Assembly (NCBI RefSeq): GCF_003627995.1
Contig: NZ_CP032707.1
Location: 2,718,501 to 2,782,500, forward strand
Length of the DNA stretch: 64,000 nt
From: Brevundimonas naejangsanensis
GTDB taxonomy: Bacteria > Pseudomonadota > Alphaproteobacteria > Caulobacterales > Caulobacteraceae
Direction: 5' to 3'
Shown here: one piece after another, positions 11,375 through 21,083 of the stretch
Position numbering within the stretch: the first letter of the stretch is position 1
Layout of the letters: each line of letters begins with the position of its first letter
Position numbers and translations under genes: made by a program
The notes under the pieces: generated by a model
Databases searched by the model: none
What the model saw: the letters and a program-made list of their open reading frames with translations, nothing else
Told to the model about the DNA's origin: nothing

Positions 11375-12034
11375 TCAGCCGAACAGGGTCTGGTACATCG
11401 CCATCGACGTCAGCATCGGCAGCGACAGCAACAGGTTGGTGCGGCTGCCCAGCATGGCGATGCGCGCGGCCTTGGCCTTGGCCGCGTCGTCCACGGCGAC
11501 GATGCCCAGGGCCCGCTTCTGGTTCGGCCAGATCACGCCCCAGACGTTCAGGAACATGACGATGGCCAGCCAGACGCCGACGCCCATCAGGGCGAACTGC
11601 TGATCGCCCTGCACCATGCCCCCGGCCAGGCCGAAGGTCAGGACTTCATGGGCATAGACATGGCCGCGCAGGAACAGGACGCCGATACCCGCCAGCACCG
11701 TCACCAGCGCCGCCCAGCGGAACCAGAACAGGGCCTCGGGCGCGATGTGCTTGCTGACAGCGGGCTTCTGCTCGGCCGGAATGGCGGGCATGACCCGGAT
11801 CTGCACGAAGTTGAAGTAGTAGAGCAGGCCGATCCACAGGATGCCGGCCACGACGTGGATCCAGCGGAACACGGCCTGCCAGAAGCCCAGGTCGAATCCG
11901 CCCGGCGCGATGCGGCCGAAGGCGAAGATCATCACCCCCGCCAGCAGGACGCTGAGCAGGAAGGTGTTACGGAAATTGGACAGCAGTTTCGACAAGGCGC
12001 TTCTCCCCCGGCCTGATTCATCGAGCGGGACCAT
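11375..12034 (-). CDS. PuuD-like (urate hydroxylase N-terminal domain) membrane protein
   Basis: Integral membrane protein of about 219 residues with roughly five helices. FRWIHVVAGILWIGLLYYFNF (first 20 of these near residue 62) is the hallmark of the membrane domain of PuuD-type urate oxidases; His residues in helices suggest haem or metal ligation. The C-terminal cytochrome domain of true PuuD is absent, so urate oxidation is not supported. The ATG at 12034 has GGGGAGGG upstream; an in-frame TTG at 11995 also has a GGGGAGA site, so the N-terminal 13 residues are uncertain. The gene lies between secF and the phytoene-synthase-like gene, all on the minus strand. Confidence 0.82.
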   Translation of the reverse strand: MVPLDESGRGRSALSKLLSNFRNTFLLSVLLAGVMIFAFGRIAPGGFDLGFWQAVFRWIHVVAGILWIGLLYYFNFVQIRVMPAIPAEQKPAVSKHIAPEALFWFRWAALVTVLAGIGVLFLRGHVYAHEVLTFGLAGGMVQGDQQFALMGVGVWLAIVMFLNVWGVIWPNQKRALGIVAVDDAAKAKAARIAMLGSRTNLLLSLPMLTSMAMYQTLFG

Positions 12035-12042
12035 AACCCGCC

Positions 12043-12059
12043 CTCCCCGTCAGGGGGAG
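12043..12059 (-). terminator. Small GC hairpin downstream of secF
   Basis: CTCCCC (12043-12048) pairs with GGGGAG (12054-12059) around a 5-nt loop, 33 bases past the secF stop on the minus strand. There is no T-run, and the purine arm also forms the ribosome site of the next gene, so termination here is uncertain. Confidence 0.35.
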
Positions 12060-12091
12060 AGCGGATCAGGAGAAGTCGAACAGGGGCCCGG

Positions 12092-13084
12092 TCAGGGCCG
12101 GCTGGCCATGCCCAGCTTGACCGGCGTGGCGTCGGACTTGCCGCCGCCCGACCGATCGACGCCCCACAGCAGGATGATCGGCGCGCCCACATAGATGGAC
12201 GAGAAGGTGCCGATGACCACGCCGAAGGCCAGGGTGATGGAGAAGCCGCGCAGGGCCTCGCCGCCGAACACCGCCAGCACGATCAGCACCATGACCGTGG
12301 TCACGCCGGTGATGATGGTCCGCGACAGGGTCTCGTTGATCGACAGGTCGATCACGTCGCGAAGCGGCATGACCTTGTACTTGCGCAGGTTCTCGCGCAG
12401 GCGGTCGAACACGACGACGGTGTCGTTCATCGAATAGCCGATGACCGTCAGCAGCGCCGCGACCAGGTTCAGGCTGAACTCCATGCGCAGGGCGACGATC
12501 AGGCCGAAGGTCAGGGCCACGTCGTGCAGCAGGCCCGCCACGGCCCCGATGCCGAACTGCCAGGGAAAGCGGAAGGCGATGTAGAGGAACATCAGGACCA
12601 CGGCCACGACCAGGGCCATGACGCCGTTACTCAACAGCTCGCCCGAGACCTTGGAGCCGACGACGCTGACGCCGGAATAGCCGACGTCGCCGACCGCCTG
12701 GGTGATGGCGCTTTCGACGCGCTGGACCACGGCGGTCTGGTCTTCGTTCTCGGGCACCTGGAAGCGGACGATGGCGGTCGAGCCGTCATCCAGATTGGTG
12801 TCGCGCCGGGCGATGCCCTGCACCTGGACGTCGCCCAGATCCAGGCCGCTGACGGCGCCGCGTAGCTTGTCCAGCTCCAGCACCTGGCCGGCGGGCTTGG
12901 CGACTTCCATCGAGGCGCCGCCCCGGAAGTCGATGCCCAGGTTCAGGCCGGGATAGAAGCAGCCGATGATCGCCGCCACCGTCAGGATGGCCGACAGCAC
13001 GGCGAATCCCTTGGCGTATTTGACGAACTGAAAGTTCGTCTTGTGCGGCAGAAGCTTGATGATGGGCCAACCGTTCATCGACAT
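12092..13084 (-). CDS. secF: Protein translocase subunit SecF
   Basis: Inner-membrane component of the SecDF complex that uses proton-motive force to pull preproteins out of the SecYEG channel. At 330 residues it shows the first helix after KLLPHKTNFQFVKY, the family motif GIDFRGGASMEV near residue 50, the periplasmic P1 domain, and five C-terminal helices including the GYSMNDTVVVFDRLREN block. The ATG at 13084 shares its A with the secD stop (TGATG), giving translational coupling; a GTG one codon earlier is also possible. Order yajC-secD-secF is standard. Confidence 0.96.
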   Translation of the reverse strand: MSMNGWPIIKLLPHKTNFQFVKYAKGFAVLSAILTVAAIIGCFYPGLNLGIDFRGGASMEVAKPAGQVLELDKLRGAVSGLDLGDVQVQGIARRDTNLDDGSTAIVRFQVPENEDQTAVVQRVESAITQAVGDVGYSGVSVVGSKVSGELLSNGVMALVVAVVLMFLYIAFRFPWQFGIGAVAGLLHDVALTFGLIVALRMEFSLNLVAALLTVIGYSMNDTVVVFDRLRENLRKYKVMPLRDVIDLSINETLSRTIITGVTTVMVLIVLAVFGGEALRGFSITLAFGVVIGTFSSIYVGAPIILLWGVDRSGGGKSDATPVKLGMASRP

Positions 13085-14682
13085 CACTCCGCGATCGGCA
13101 GTTTCTTGGGCTTGGCGACCTTGAGCCAGTAGCCGAGCAGGACCTGGGCGACCAGGACGGACGAGAAGACCGAGGTGAAGACGCCGATGGTCAGGGTCCA
13201 GGCGAAGCCCCGCACGGGGCCGGCGCCGAACATGAACATGATCAGGGCCGCCACCAGGGTGGTCAGGTTGGCGTCGACGATGGTGCCCATGGCGCGGTTG
13301 AAGCCCGCATCCATCGAGGCGATCACCGACCGGCCCTGACGCGCCTCGTCGCGCATCCGTTCATAGATCAGCACGTTGGCGTCCACCGCCACGGCGAAGG
13401 TCAGGATCAGACCGGCGATCCCCGGCAGGGTCAGCGTCGCCTGGGTCAGCGACATGGCCGCGACGATCAGGATGCCGTTGAGGATCAGACCCAGGACCGA
13501 CACGCCCCCGAACAGGAAGCCGTAGGCCAGGATCATGAAGACCACGATCACGACGAAGCCCAGCGCGGTCGACAGGGCGCCCGCGGCCACGGCGTCGGCG
13601 CCCAGTTCGGCGGTGACGACGCGGCGTTCCTCGACCTTCAGCGGAGCCGGCAGGGCGCCGCCGTTCAGCAGGTTCACCAGCTCCGAAGCCGAGGCGATGG
13701 TGAAGTTGCCGGTGATCTGGCCGCGGCCGCCGGTGATGGCCGACTGGATGGTCGGGGCCGAGATGACCTTGCCGTCCAGGATGATGGCGAAGGGCTTGCC
13801 CAGGTTCTGGGCCGTGGCCTCGCCGAAGCGGCGCGCGCCCTGGCTGTCGAACTGGAAGTCGATGGCCGGGCGGTTGTTCTGGTCGGCGCCCACGCCGGCG
13901 CGGGTCAGGTTCTCGCCCGAGACCAGGATGCGCTTCTTGACCAGATAGGGCGTGCCCAGGTCGTCGGTCAGCAGTTCGGCGTCCGGCGGCACGCGGCCGG
14001 CCAGGGCGTCGTTCAGCCCCGTCGGCGAGGTGTCCACCATCTGGAAGGTCAGCTGGGCCGTGCGCCCCACCAGGCGCTCCAGCTCGGCCGGATCGCTCTG
14101 GCCCGGCGCCTGGATGACGATCCGGTCCGCGCCCTGACGGGTGATGGCGATTTCCTTGGTGCCCGAGCTGTCCAGACGACGGCGCACGACCTCGATCGAC
14201 TGATCGACGGCGGTGGCGCCCATGCTGGCCAGGGCGGCGTCGGTGAAGGCGAAGCGGATGCGTCCGCCGCCCAGCTTGGCGGCCACGCGGTCCGGCTGGC
14301 CGGTCGGGCCGACGCCCTGCTGGCTCATGGTGCGCAGGGCGTTGAAGGCGGCGTCGTATTGCGCGCCCTCGGCCACGGTCACGACCACGCCGCCGGCCTC
14401 GCGTTGCATGCCGGCGATGTTGATCTGGTCTTCCCTGAGGGTGACGCGGACGTCCTCCATCAGGTTGGAGACGCGCTTCTCGCGCATCTCGGGCACGTCG
14501 ACCTCGAGCAGGAGGTAGGAGCCTCCCTGCAGGTCCAGGCCCAGGTTCAGGCCGTTGCGCGGCAGCCAGCCCGGCAGAGCCTCGCGCTGCGCCGGCGTCA
14601 GGACGCTCGGGAAGGCCAGCAGCAGCCCGATGACGAGCGACGCCGTCACCAGGATGATCTTCCAGCGTGAAAGCTGAATCAT
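13084..14682 (-). CDS. secD: Protein translocase subunit SecD
   Basis: Partner of SecF in the translocation motor; 532 residues. The first helix is followed by NLGLDLQGGSYLLLEVD (near residues 46-62), the large periplasmic domain with the P1 head, and a C-terminal bundle of helices with AVDANVLIYERMRDE, the SecD counterpart of the SecF Asp/Arg block. It sits between yajC, 48 bp upstream, and secF, which overlaps its stop. The yajC-secD gap holds a GC-rich inverted repeat (GCGCGCGCC type) but no obvious promoter. Confidence 0.96.
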   Translation of the reverse strand: MIQLSRWKIILVTASLVIGLLLAFPSVLTPAQREALPGWLPRNGLNLGLDLQGGSYLLLEVDVPEMREKRVSNLMEDVRVTLREDQINIAGMQREAGGVVVTVAEGAQYDAAFNALRTMSQQGVGPTGQPDRVAAKLGGGRIRFAFTDAALASMGATAVDQSIEVVRRRLDSSGTKEIAITRQGADRIVIQAPGQSDPAELERLVGRTAQLTFQMVDTSPTGLNDALAGRVPPDAELLTDDLGTPYLVKKRILVSGENLTRAGVGADQNNRPAIDFQFDSQGARRFGEATAQNLGKPFAIILDGKVISAPTIQSAITGGRGQITGNFTIASASELVNLLNGGALPAPLKVEERRVVTAELGADAVAAGALSTALGFVVIVVFMILAYGFLFGGVSVLGLILNGILIVAAMSLTQATLTLPGIAGLILTFAVAVDANVLIYERMRDEARQGRSVIASMDAGFNRAMGTIVDANLTTLVAALIMFMFGAGPVRGFAWTLTIGVFTSVFSSVLVAQVLLGYWLKVAKPKKLPIAE

Positions 14683-14730
14683 GTCTCGGTTCTCTTCAGG
14701 GCCGGCGCGCGCCGCGCCGGGGCGAGGCTA

Positions 14731-15045
14731 TCAGCCCTTGTCGTTGGCGGCGATGGCGGTGCGGTTGCGCACCTCGGCGATCATCGCCTTGACCACGCGG
14801 ACGTTCACGCCCTGCGAGATCTCGACCATGGCCTCGGCGTCCTCGACGCGGGTGACCTTGCCGACCATGCCGTTCGACAGGACGACCTCGTCGCCGCGCT
14901 TCACGCCGGCGATCAGGGCCTGATGCGCCTTCATCCGCTTCTGCTGCGGGCGGATCATCAGGAAGTAGAACAGGACGAAGATCGCCAGGATCGGGGCGAT
15001 GTTGACGATGAGGGCCATGAGGCCGCCGTCTTGGGCTGCAGGCAT
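14731..15045 (-). CDS. yajC: Preprotein translocase accessory subunit YajC
   Basis: Small single-span membrane protein of 104 residues that associates with SecDF. One hydrophobic helix (ALIVNIAPILAIFVLFYFL) is followed by the signature MIRPQQKRMKAHQALI and a cytosolic tail with GDEVVLSNGMVGKV. The start at 15045 is set by GGGGAG six bases upstream; a frame extension to 15135 has no coding character. It is first gene of yajC-secD-secF. Confidence 0.95.
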   Translation of the reverse strand: MPAAQDGGLMALIVNIAPILAIFVLFYFLMIRPQQKRMKAHQALIAGVKRGDEVVLSNGMVGKVTRVEDAEAMVEISQGVNVRVVKAMIAEVRNRTAIAANDKG

Positions 15046-15153
15046 TGGAGACTCCCCGACGCGGGCCGCGCCATGATCGGGGGCCCTTTCGAAAAACAAG
15101 GCGCGGAACCTAGGGTGCGCCGGGCCGATTTGCAACGCGACGCTGTGACAAGA

Positions 15154-15179
15154 GCGTCCGGGCGTGGCCGCCCGGACGC
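15154..15179 (-). terminator. Hairpin terminator after the LytM/NlpD-like gene
   Basis: An 11-bp perfect stem (15154-15164 with 15169-15179, arms GCGTCCGGGCG and CGCCCGGACGC) and a 4-nt loop begins 8 bases past the minus-strand stop at 15187. No T-run is present, as is common in such GC-rich genomes. Confidence 0.65.
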
Positions 15180-15186
15180 GCCTTGG

Positions 15187-16293
15187 TCAACGCGGCAGGA
15201 CCGTCAGCGGGTCCAGCGCCACCGGGTCGTCGCCGCGCATCTGGCGCACTTCGTAGTGGATCGACGGGCGCCCGTCCCCGGCCGTCAGGCCGACCGTGCC
15301 GATGACCTGGCCGGCGCGCACCTGCGCCCCGTCGCGCACCGTGGCCGAGCCGAGGTGGCCATAGACGGTGCGCCAACCGTCGCGGTGAACGATCAGCACC
15401 GTCAGCCCCTGCCCTACGATGTCGTCGCCGACATAGGCCACGGTCCCGTCAGCCGACGCCTTCACCTCGGCCCCGGCGGCAGCGCCGATGTTGACGCCGT
15501 TGTTGCGCTCTCCCATGCCCACCGGCCCGAAACGGCGCAGGATGTCGCCGCGCACCGGCCACTGCAGGGCCAGAGGCTGACCCACCGCCCCGGCCGAGGT
15601 CGAGGGCGAGGACAAGGGCGCTGGCGCCGTGGCGGCCGGGGACCGGTTCGGCGGCGGCAGGGCCGCGTTGCCGCTGGGCGGCGGAGGGGGCGGCGGCGGC
15701 GTCACGCCGCTGTTGGGCGTGCGCACCCCGACCGGCGACGGTCCCGTCGCATAGGGATCGGAGCCGGTGTCGACGGCGGTGTCCGGCAGGATGATCCGCT
15801 GGCCCGAGGTGATGGCCCCCCGCGGCCCCAGGCCGTTCAGGTCGATCAGCACCTGAACCGGCGTCTGGAAACGGCGGCCGACGCCGGAAATCGTGTCGCC
15901 GGGCTGGATGACATAGGCCGAACCCGGCTGGACCGCCCCCGCGCCCGCGGCAGGCGACGCCAGCGTGACCGGCGTCCCCGTCGAGGGATAGGCCGGACCG
16001 CCCGGCGGCGGGAGGCCGCCGCCCTCGATGCTGCCCGCAGGCGCGCGCGGCCCCTGCTCGATCACCGGCGGAGGCGGCGTCTGCGGCTGCGCCGGGCCCT
16101 GGTAATAGGGATTGTTCGGATAACCGCCCGGCTGCTGGCCCGATTGTGAAGCGGGCGGCTGCGGATAGCCCTGCCCCACGGGCATGGGCCGGGTCGAATA
16201 GCGCGGCTCGCTCGGATAGGTGGAACACGCCGTGACCGCCAGCGCCCCGCCGACGATCGCCGCCGCCCTGATCCAGGCTGAATAGCCGCCCAT
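15187..16293 (-). CDS. LysM-M23 lipoprotein, degenerate LytM (NlpD-like amidase activator)
   Basis: Envelope lipoprotein of 368 residues. Start 16293 has GGAG six bases upstream. The signal peptide ends in the lipobox AVTAC near residue 23. A long Pro/Gln/Gly-rich linker follows, then one LysM domain (YVIQPGDTISGVGRRF, near residue 125), a Pro-rich linker, and a C-terminal M23/LytM domain. That domain lacks zinc ligands: NNGVNIGA replaces HxGxDxxx and SIHYEVR replaces HLHFEVR. The loss matches NlpD/EnvC-type proteins that activate amidases during cell separation rather than cut peptidoglycan. Position next to pcm and surE matches the E. coli surE-pcm-nlpD order. In Caulobacter LdpF/DipM are related, but I do not assign a symbol. 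Confidence 0.9.
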   Translation of the reverse strand: MGGYSAWIRAAAIVGGALAVTACSTYPSEPRYSTRPMPVGQGYPQPPASQSGQQPGGYPNNPYYQGPAQPQTPPPPVIEQGPRAPAGSIEGGGLPPPGGPAYPSTGTPVTLASPAAGAGAVQPGSAYVIQPGDTISGVGRRFQTPVQVLIDLNGLGPRGAITSGQRIILPDTAVDTGSDPYATGPSPVGVRTPNSGVTPPPPPPPPSGNAALPPPNRSPAATAPAPLSSPSTSAGAVGQPLALQWPVRGDILRRFGPVGMGERNNGVNIGAAAGAEVKASADGTVAYVGDDIVGQGLTVLIVHRDGWRTVYGHLGSATVRDGAQVRAGQVIGTVGLTAGDGRPSIHYEVRQMRGDDPVALDPLTVLPR

Positions 16294-16417
16294 GAGAGTC
16301 TCCGTCTTAACCTTGATCCGCATCGGCCCGGTGTGCCCCGGCCCGCCCGCAAAGCCAACCCGCCAACCGGCGCAAAAGTGGGGCGGAAAGGTTAATGACG
16401 ACGACAGATCGACAGCC

Positions 16418-17062
16418 TCACCCCTCCTTGGCCGTCCCTTCGACCAGGGGCACGAAACGGACTTCGCAGAGGCTTTCGCGCTGGAAGCTGCCGTCGGGCT
16501 GCCCTGTATAGCGGTTCAGCATCTGCACCGAGGTGCGCCCCACCGGCGCGACCAGCACCCCGCCCGGTTTCAACTGCTTCAGCAGTTCCGTGGGCTCGTG
16601 CGGCGAGGCCGCCGTCACCATGATGCGATCGAAAGGTGCCTGCTCGGGCCAGCCCTGGCCGCCGTCGCCGTGGCGGGTGAAGACGTTGTCGAGACCCAGT
16701 ATTTTCAACCGGTTCTCGGCCTCTGCTAAGAGACTCTTGTAACGCTCCACAGAATAGACGAACCGCGCCAGGCGGCTCAGCACGGCGCACTGATAGCCGC
16801 TGCCGGTGCCGATCTCGAGGACGCGGTGGCGCGGCTGGACCTCCAGGGCCTGGGTCATCAGGCCGACGATATAGGGCTGGCTGATCGTCTGGGCGCAGTC
16901 GATCGGCAGGGCCTGGTCTTCCCACGCCTGGTCGAGGAATTTCTCATGAACGAAGATCGCGCGGTCGATCGACTCCATGGCCTGGAGAACCCGCGCGTCG
17001 GTCACCCCCTGGCGCCGCAGCGACAGGATCAGCCGGCCCGCGCGGTCGTCCTTGAGGCTCAT
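16418..17062 (-). CDS. pcm: Protein-L-isoaspartate O-methyltransferase
   Basis: SAM-dependent repair enzyme that methylates isoaspartyl residues in aged proteins; cytosolic. 214 residues, normal length. Motifs: the substrate block QTISQPYIVGLMTQAL near residue 57, SAM motif I VLEIGTGSGYQ near 79, and motif post-I/II regions GLDNVFTRHGDGGQGW and FDRIMVTAA. The ATG at 17062 overlaps the surE stop by ATGA, giving translational coupling in surE-pcm, a pair found together in many proteobacteria. Confidence 0.96.
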   Translation of the reverse strand: MSLKDDRAGRLILSLRRQGVTDARVLQAMESIDRAIFVHEKFLDQAWEDQALPIDCAQTISQPYIVGLMTQALEVQPRHRVLEIGTGSGYQCAVLSRLARFVYSVERYKSLLAEAENRLKILGLDNVFTRHGDGGQGWPEQAPFDRIMVTAASPHEPTELLKQLKPGGVLVAPVGRTSVQMLNRYTGQPDGSFQRESLCEVRFVPLVEGTAKEG

Positions 17063-17849
17063 TTCTCGTGTGGTCCTTTCGGAGGCGCGCCGCCCAGCAC
17101 CTTCTTCAGGTCATTTACCATCGGCATATGCGTCAGGTCGATGTGCAGCGGCGTGACCGAGATGCGGCCCTCGTCCATGGCGCGCAGGTCGGTGCCCTCG
17201 GCATGTTCCTGCGGCGCGCCCCGGAAGGCCATCCAGTAGTAGTCGCGGCCGCGCAGGTCGGTGCGGCGGATGGCGTGCATCTCGCCGATGTCGCGGAAGC
17301 CCTGGCGCGTCACCTCGACCGTCTTGACCAGTTCCGGCGGCAGCTTGGGGAAGTTGAGGTTCATGACCACGCCCTCCCCCACTTCTGCTCCAGCAGGCGG
17401 GCGATGATGCCGGGCGCGAAGGCCTCGGCCGTCTCCCAGTGCGCCGTCGCCTCATCGTGGAACCGCTCCAGCGACTGCGACAGGGCGATGGAGCGGATGC
17501 CGAAGGCCATGCCCTGCAGGGCGCCGGCGACCGTGCCGGAATAGCTGACGTCCTCGCCGACGTTGTGGCCGCGATTGACGCCCGACAGCACCAGATCGGG
17601 CTTCTCGGGCATCAGGTCGTTGACCGCCAGGATGACGCAATCGGTCGGGGTGCCGGTCACGGCGAAGCGCTTGGGACCCAGCTGATTGACCCGCAGCGGC
17701 TCGGTCAGGGTGATGCCCCGCCCCTTGGCCGACTGCTCGGTCTGGGGCGCGACGACCCAGACGTCGTCCGACAGGGTGCGGGCGATCTTCTCAAGACATT
17801 CAAGGCCTTCCGCCTCGATGCCGTCGTCGTTGGTGAGGAGAATACGCAT
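17059..17849 (-). pseudogene. surE: SurE 5'/3'-nucleotidase, split by a one-base frameshift
   Basis: SurE removes phosphate from nucleoside monophosphates and is linked to stationary-phase survival. The first part (17849-17361) begins [15 protein letters not shown] with the metal-binding DD and carries the [19 protein letters not shown] block. The frame then breaks and the C-terminal third, [13 protein letters not shown] onward, continues in another frame (17382-17059). The switch is at a run of five C (17376-17380; five G on the coding strand); six would restore a 263-residue protein reading ...[15 protein letters not shown]. The 3' part overlaps pcm by ATGA. It is either an assembly error or a real lesion. 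The start's purine-rich ribosome site (GGGGAGAAGGAAG) comes from the adjacent palindromic repeat. Confidence 0.9.
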
Positions 17850-17856
17850 CAGGCTT

Positions 17857-18019
17857 CCTTCTCCCCTTGCGGGAGAAGGTGGCTGGCGAAGCCAGACGGA
17901 TGAGGGGTCGCGCCCCGGCCGGTAATCATGTCGTCTGCACTCGCCACTAGCATCTTCTGTCTGAGCAACCCCTCATCCGAGCCGCTGCGCGGCCCACCTT
18001 CTCCCGCAAGGGGAGAAGG
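17857..18019. repeat. Composite palindromic repeat filling the surE-serS gap
   Basis: A 163-bp element made of two inverted hairpin units: CCTTCTCCCCTTGCGGGAGAAGG at the left (17857-17879) and its counterpart at the right end (17997-18019). Just inside them are GATGAGGGG and CCCCTCATC, with a unique spacer between. It is the same design as the repeats at 44300 and 45154 but with a different spacer. It starts 7 bases beyond the surE start codon and ends one base before the serS stop, so it occupies the whole intergenic region. Confidence 0.85.
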
Positions 18020-18020
18020 A

Positions 18021-19703
<1,683 letters not shown>

Positions 19704-21008
19704 CTACCCCGCCCGCGCCGCCTTCACCTTGATCTCGACGCCGATGGCCTTGGACACCCAGTCGCCGCCCGCGTCGGACATCATGCCCAGGTTCAGGGCC
19801 GTGCGGTCCAGCTCCAGCTTGCCGGCCACGGTCGCCGTCCCGTTCGCCTCGTCGAACGTGAAGGGCAGGACCACGGGGATCGTCGTCGTCTTGATGCGCA
19901 GGGTTCCCGCCGCCTCATAGCGGCTTCCGCCGAGGGCCTTGAACCTCGTCGCCTCGAAACGGGCGGTCGGATAGGTCGTCGGGTCGAACCATTCGCCGCC
20001 GGACAGGCTGCCTTCCTGGGTCGCGTCGCCGGTCCTGGCCGTGCCGGTCTGGACCGTCACCACGGCCTTGGAGCCGGTCAGGTCGGCGGGATCGAACCAG
20101 ATCTGCGCCTCCCACTGTTCGAACCCGCCGGTGAAGGCCTTGCCCGTGTGGGTTCCGCTGAAGACGATGGCCGAGGCCGCCTGGTCCACCGTCCAGGCGG
20201 CGGCCGTGCCCGGCGCCACAGGCGCGTCAGCCGCAGGCGCGGCGGCGGGGGCCGAGGCGACCGCCTCCCCTTGCCCGGTAGGCGCGGGCTTGGCGGCCAG
20301 GCCGAAGGCCGCGCCGATCACGACCACGAAGGCCACGCCCGCCAGCCGCTCAGCCCAGCGCACGGCGGGCGTCGGCTCGGGCGCGGGGGCATGGGCGGCC
20401 TCGCCATGCGGCAGGATCGGAATCATGTGCGACAGCACGCCGTCGCGATCCAGGAACTGATGCTTCAGCGCCGCCCCGACGTGCATGGCGACCAGGATGA
20501 TCGCCGCCCAGGCCAGCTTGCTATGCGCGCCCATGGCCATCCAGGCGGTCGCGCGCCGCACGGCTTCCGAGGCGTGCTCGATGAAGGGCAGATGCGGCAC
20601 GGCGAACAGGCCGAACCAGCTGCTCGCCACGGCCAGGGGCGTGTCCGTCGCCACCGCCCAGCCGGTCGAGACATAGACCCAGCCCGTCAGCGGCAAGGCC
20701 AGCATCAGGGCGTAGAAGGCCAGGTGCGTCGCCCGCGCGGCGAACTGCTCCCACCCCTTCATGGCGCCCGGCAGGGCCGGAACCGGGTGCGTCAGCCGCC
20801 ACACGATCCGCAGCACCGTCAGCGCCAGGATCAGGAAGCCGACCGACTTGTGAATCTGGAAGACGCGATAGGCCAGCGCCTGGCTGCCCGGTTCGGTGAT
20901 GGCGTCGCTCATCCACCAGCCCACGGGGATCATCGACAGGATGGCGACGGCAATCAGCCAGTGAAGCGTGATGGCGACGGCGCTGTAGCGGCTGGGGCGG
21001 ACGGTCAT
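19704..21008 (-). CDS. Cytochrome b561-YceI fusion protein
   Basis: 434-residue two-domain protein. The N-terminal half is a four-helix cytochrome b561 (LHWLIAVAIL, KSVGFLILALTVLRIVWRL, HLAFYALMLALPLTGW, and MHVGAALKHQF) with His residues placed to bind two haems; it should pass electrons from the quinone pool or cytoplasmic-side donors. After a Pro/Ala linker (about residues 245-280) the C-terminal half is a YceI lipocalin-like barrel (WTVDQAASAIVFSGTHTG), a fold that binds polyprenyl quinones. The fusion joins the two functions usually encoded as separate neighbours. It is followed upstream, same strand, by a separate YceI lipoprotein. Confidence 0.93.
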   Translation of the reverse strand: MTVRPSRYSAVAITLHWLIAVAILSMIPVGWWMSDAITEPGSQALAYRVFQIHKSVGFLILALTVLRIVWRLTHPVPALPGAMKGWEQFAARATHLAFYALMLALPLTGWVYVSTGWAVATDTPLAVASSWFGLFAVPHLPFIEHASEAVRRATAWMAMGAHSKLAWAAIILVAMHVGAALKHQFLDRDGVLSHMIPILPHGEAAHAPAPEPTPAVRWAERLAGVAFVVVIGAAFGLAAKPAPTGQGEAVASAPAAAPAADAPVAPGTAAAWTVDQAASAIVFSGTHTGKAFTGGFEQWEAQIWFDPADLTGSKAVVTVQTGTARTGDATQEGSLSGGEWFDPTTYPTARFEATRFKALGGSRYEAAGTLRIKTTTIPVVLPFTFDEANGTATVAGKLELDRTALNLGMMSDAGGDWVSKAIGVEIKVKAARAG

Positions 21009-21038
21009 CGGAACTCTCGCGTCAGTCTGGACAGGAAA

Positions 21039-21064
21039 CGGGCGGGACCGACCGGCCCCGCCCG
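21039..21064 (-). terminator. Hairpin between the two YceI genes
   Basis: CGGGCGGG (21039-21046) pairs with CCCGCCCG (21057-21064) over a 10-nt loop, 20 bases past the stop of the YceI lipoprotein gene on the minus strand and followed by TTTCC. It may attenuate read-through into the b561-YceI gene. Confidence 0.55.
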
Positions 21065-21083
21065 CTCTTTAGTCTCGGCGTGA

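Noticed and set aside
17857..18019. CRISPR-like appearance of repeated palindromes
   Set aside because: Units occur as inverted pairs with unequal spacers, not as regular direct repeats, and no cas genes are present.
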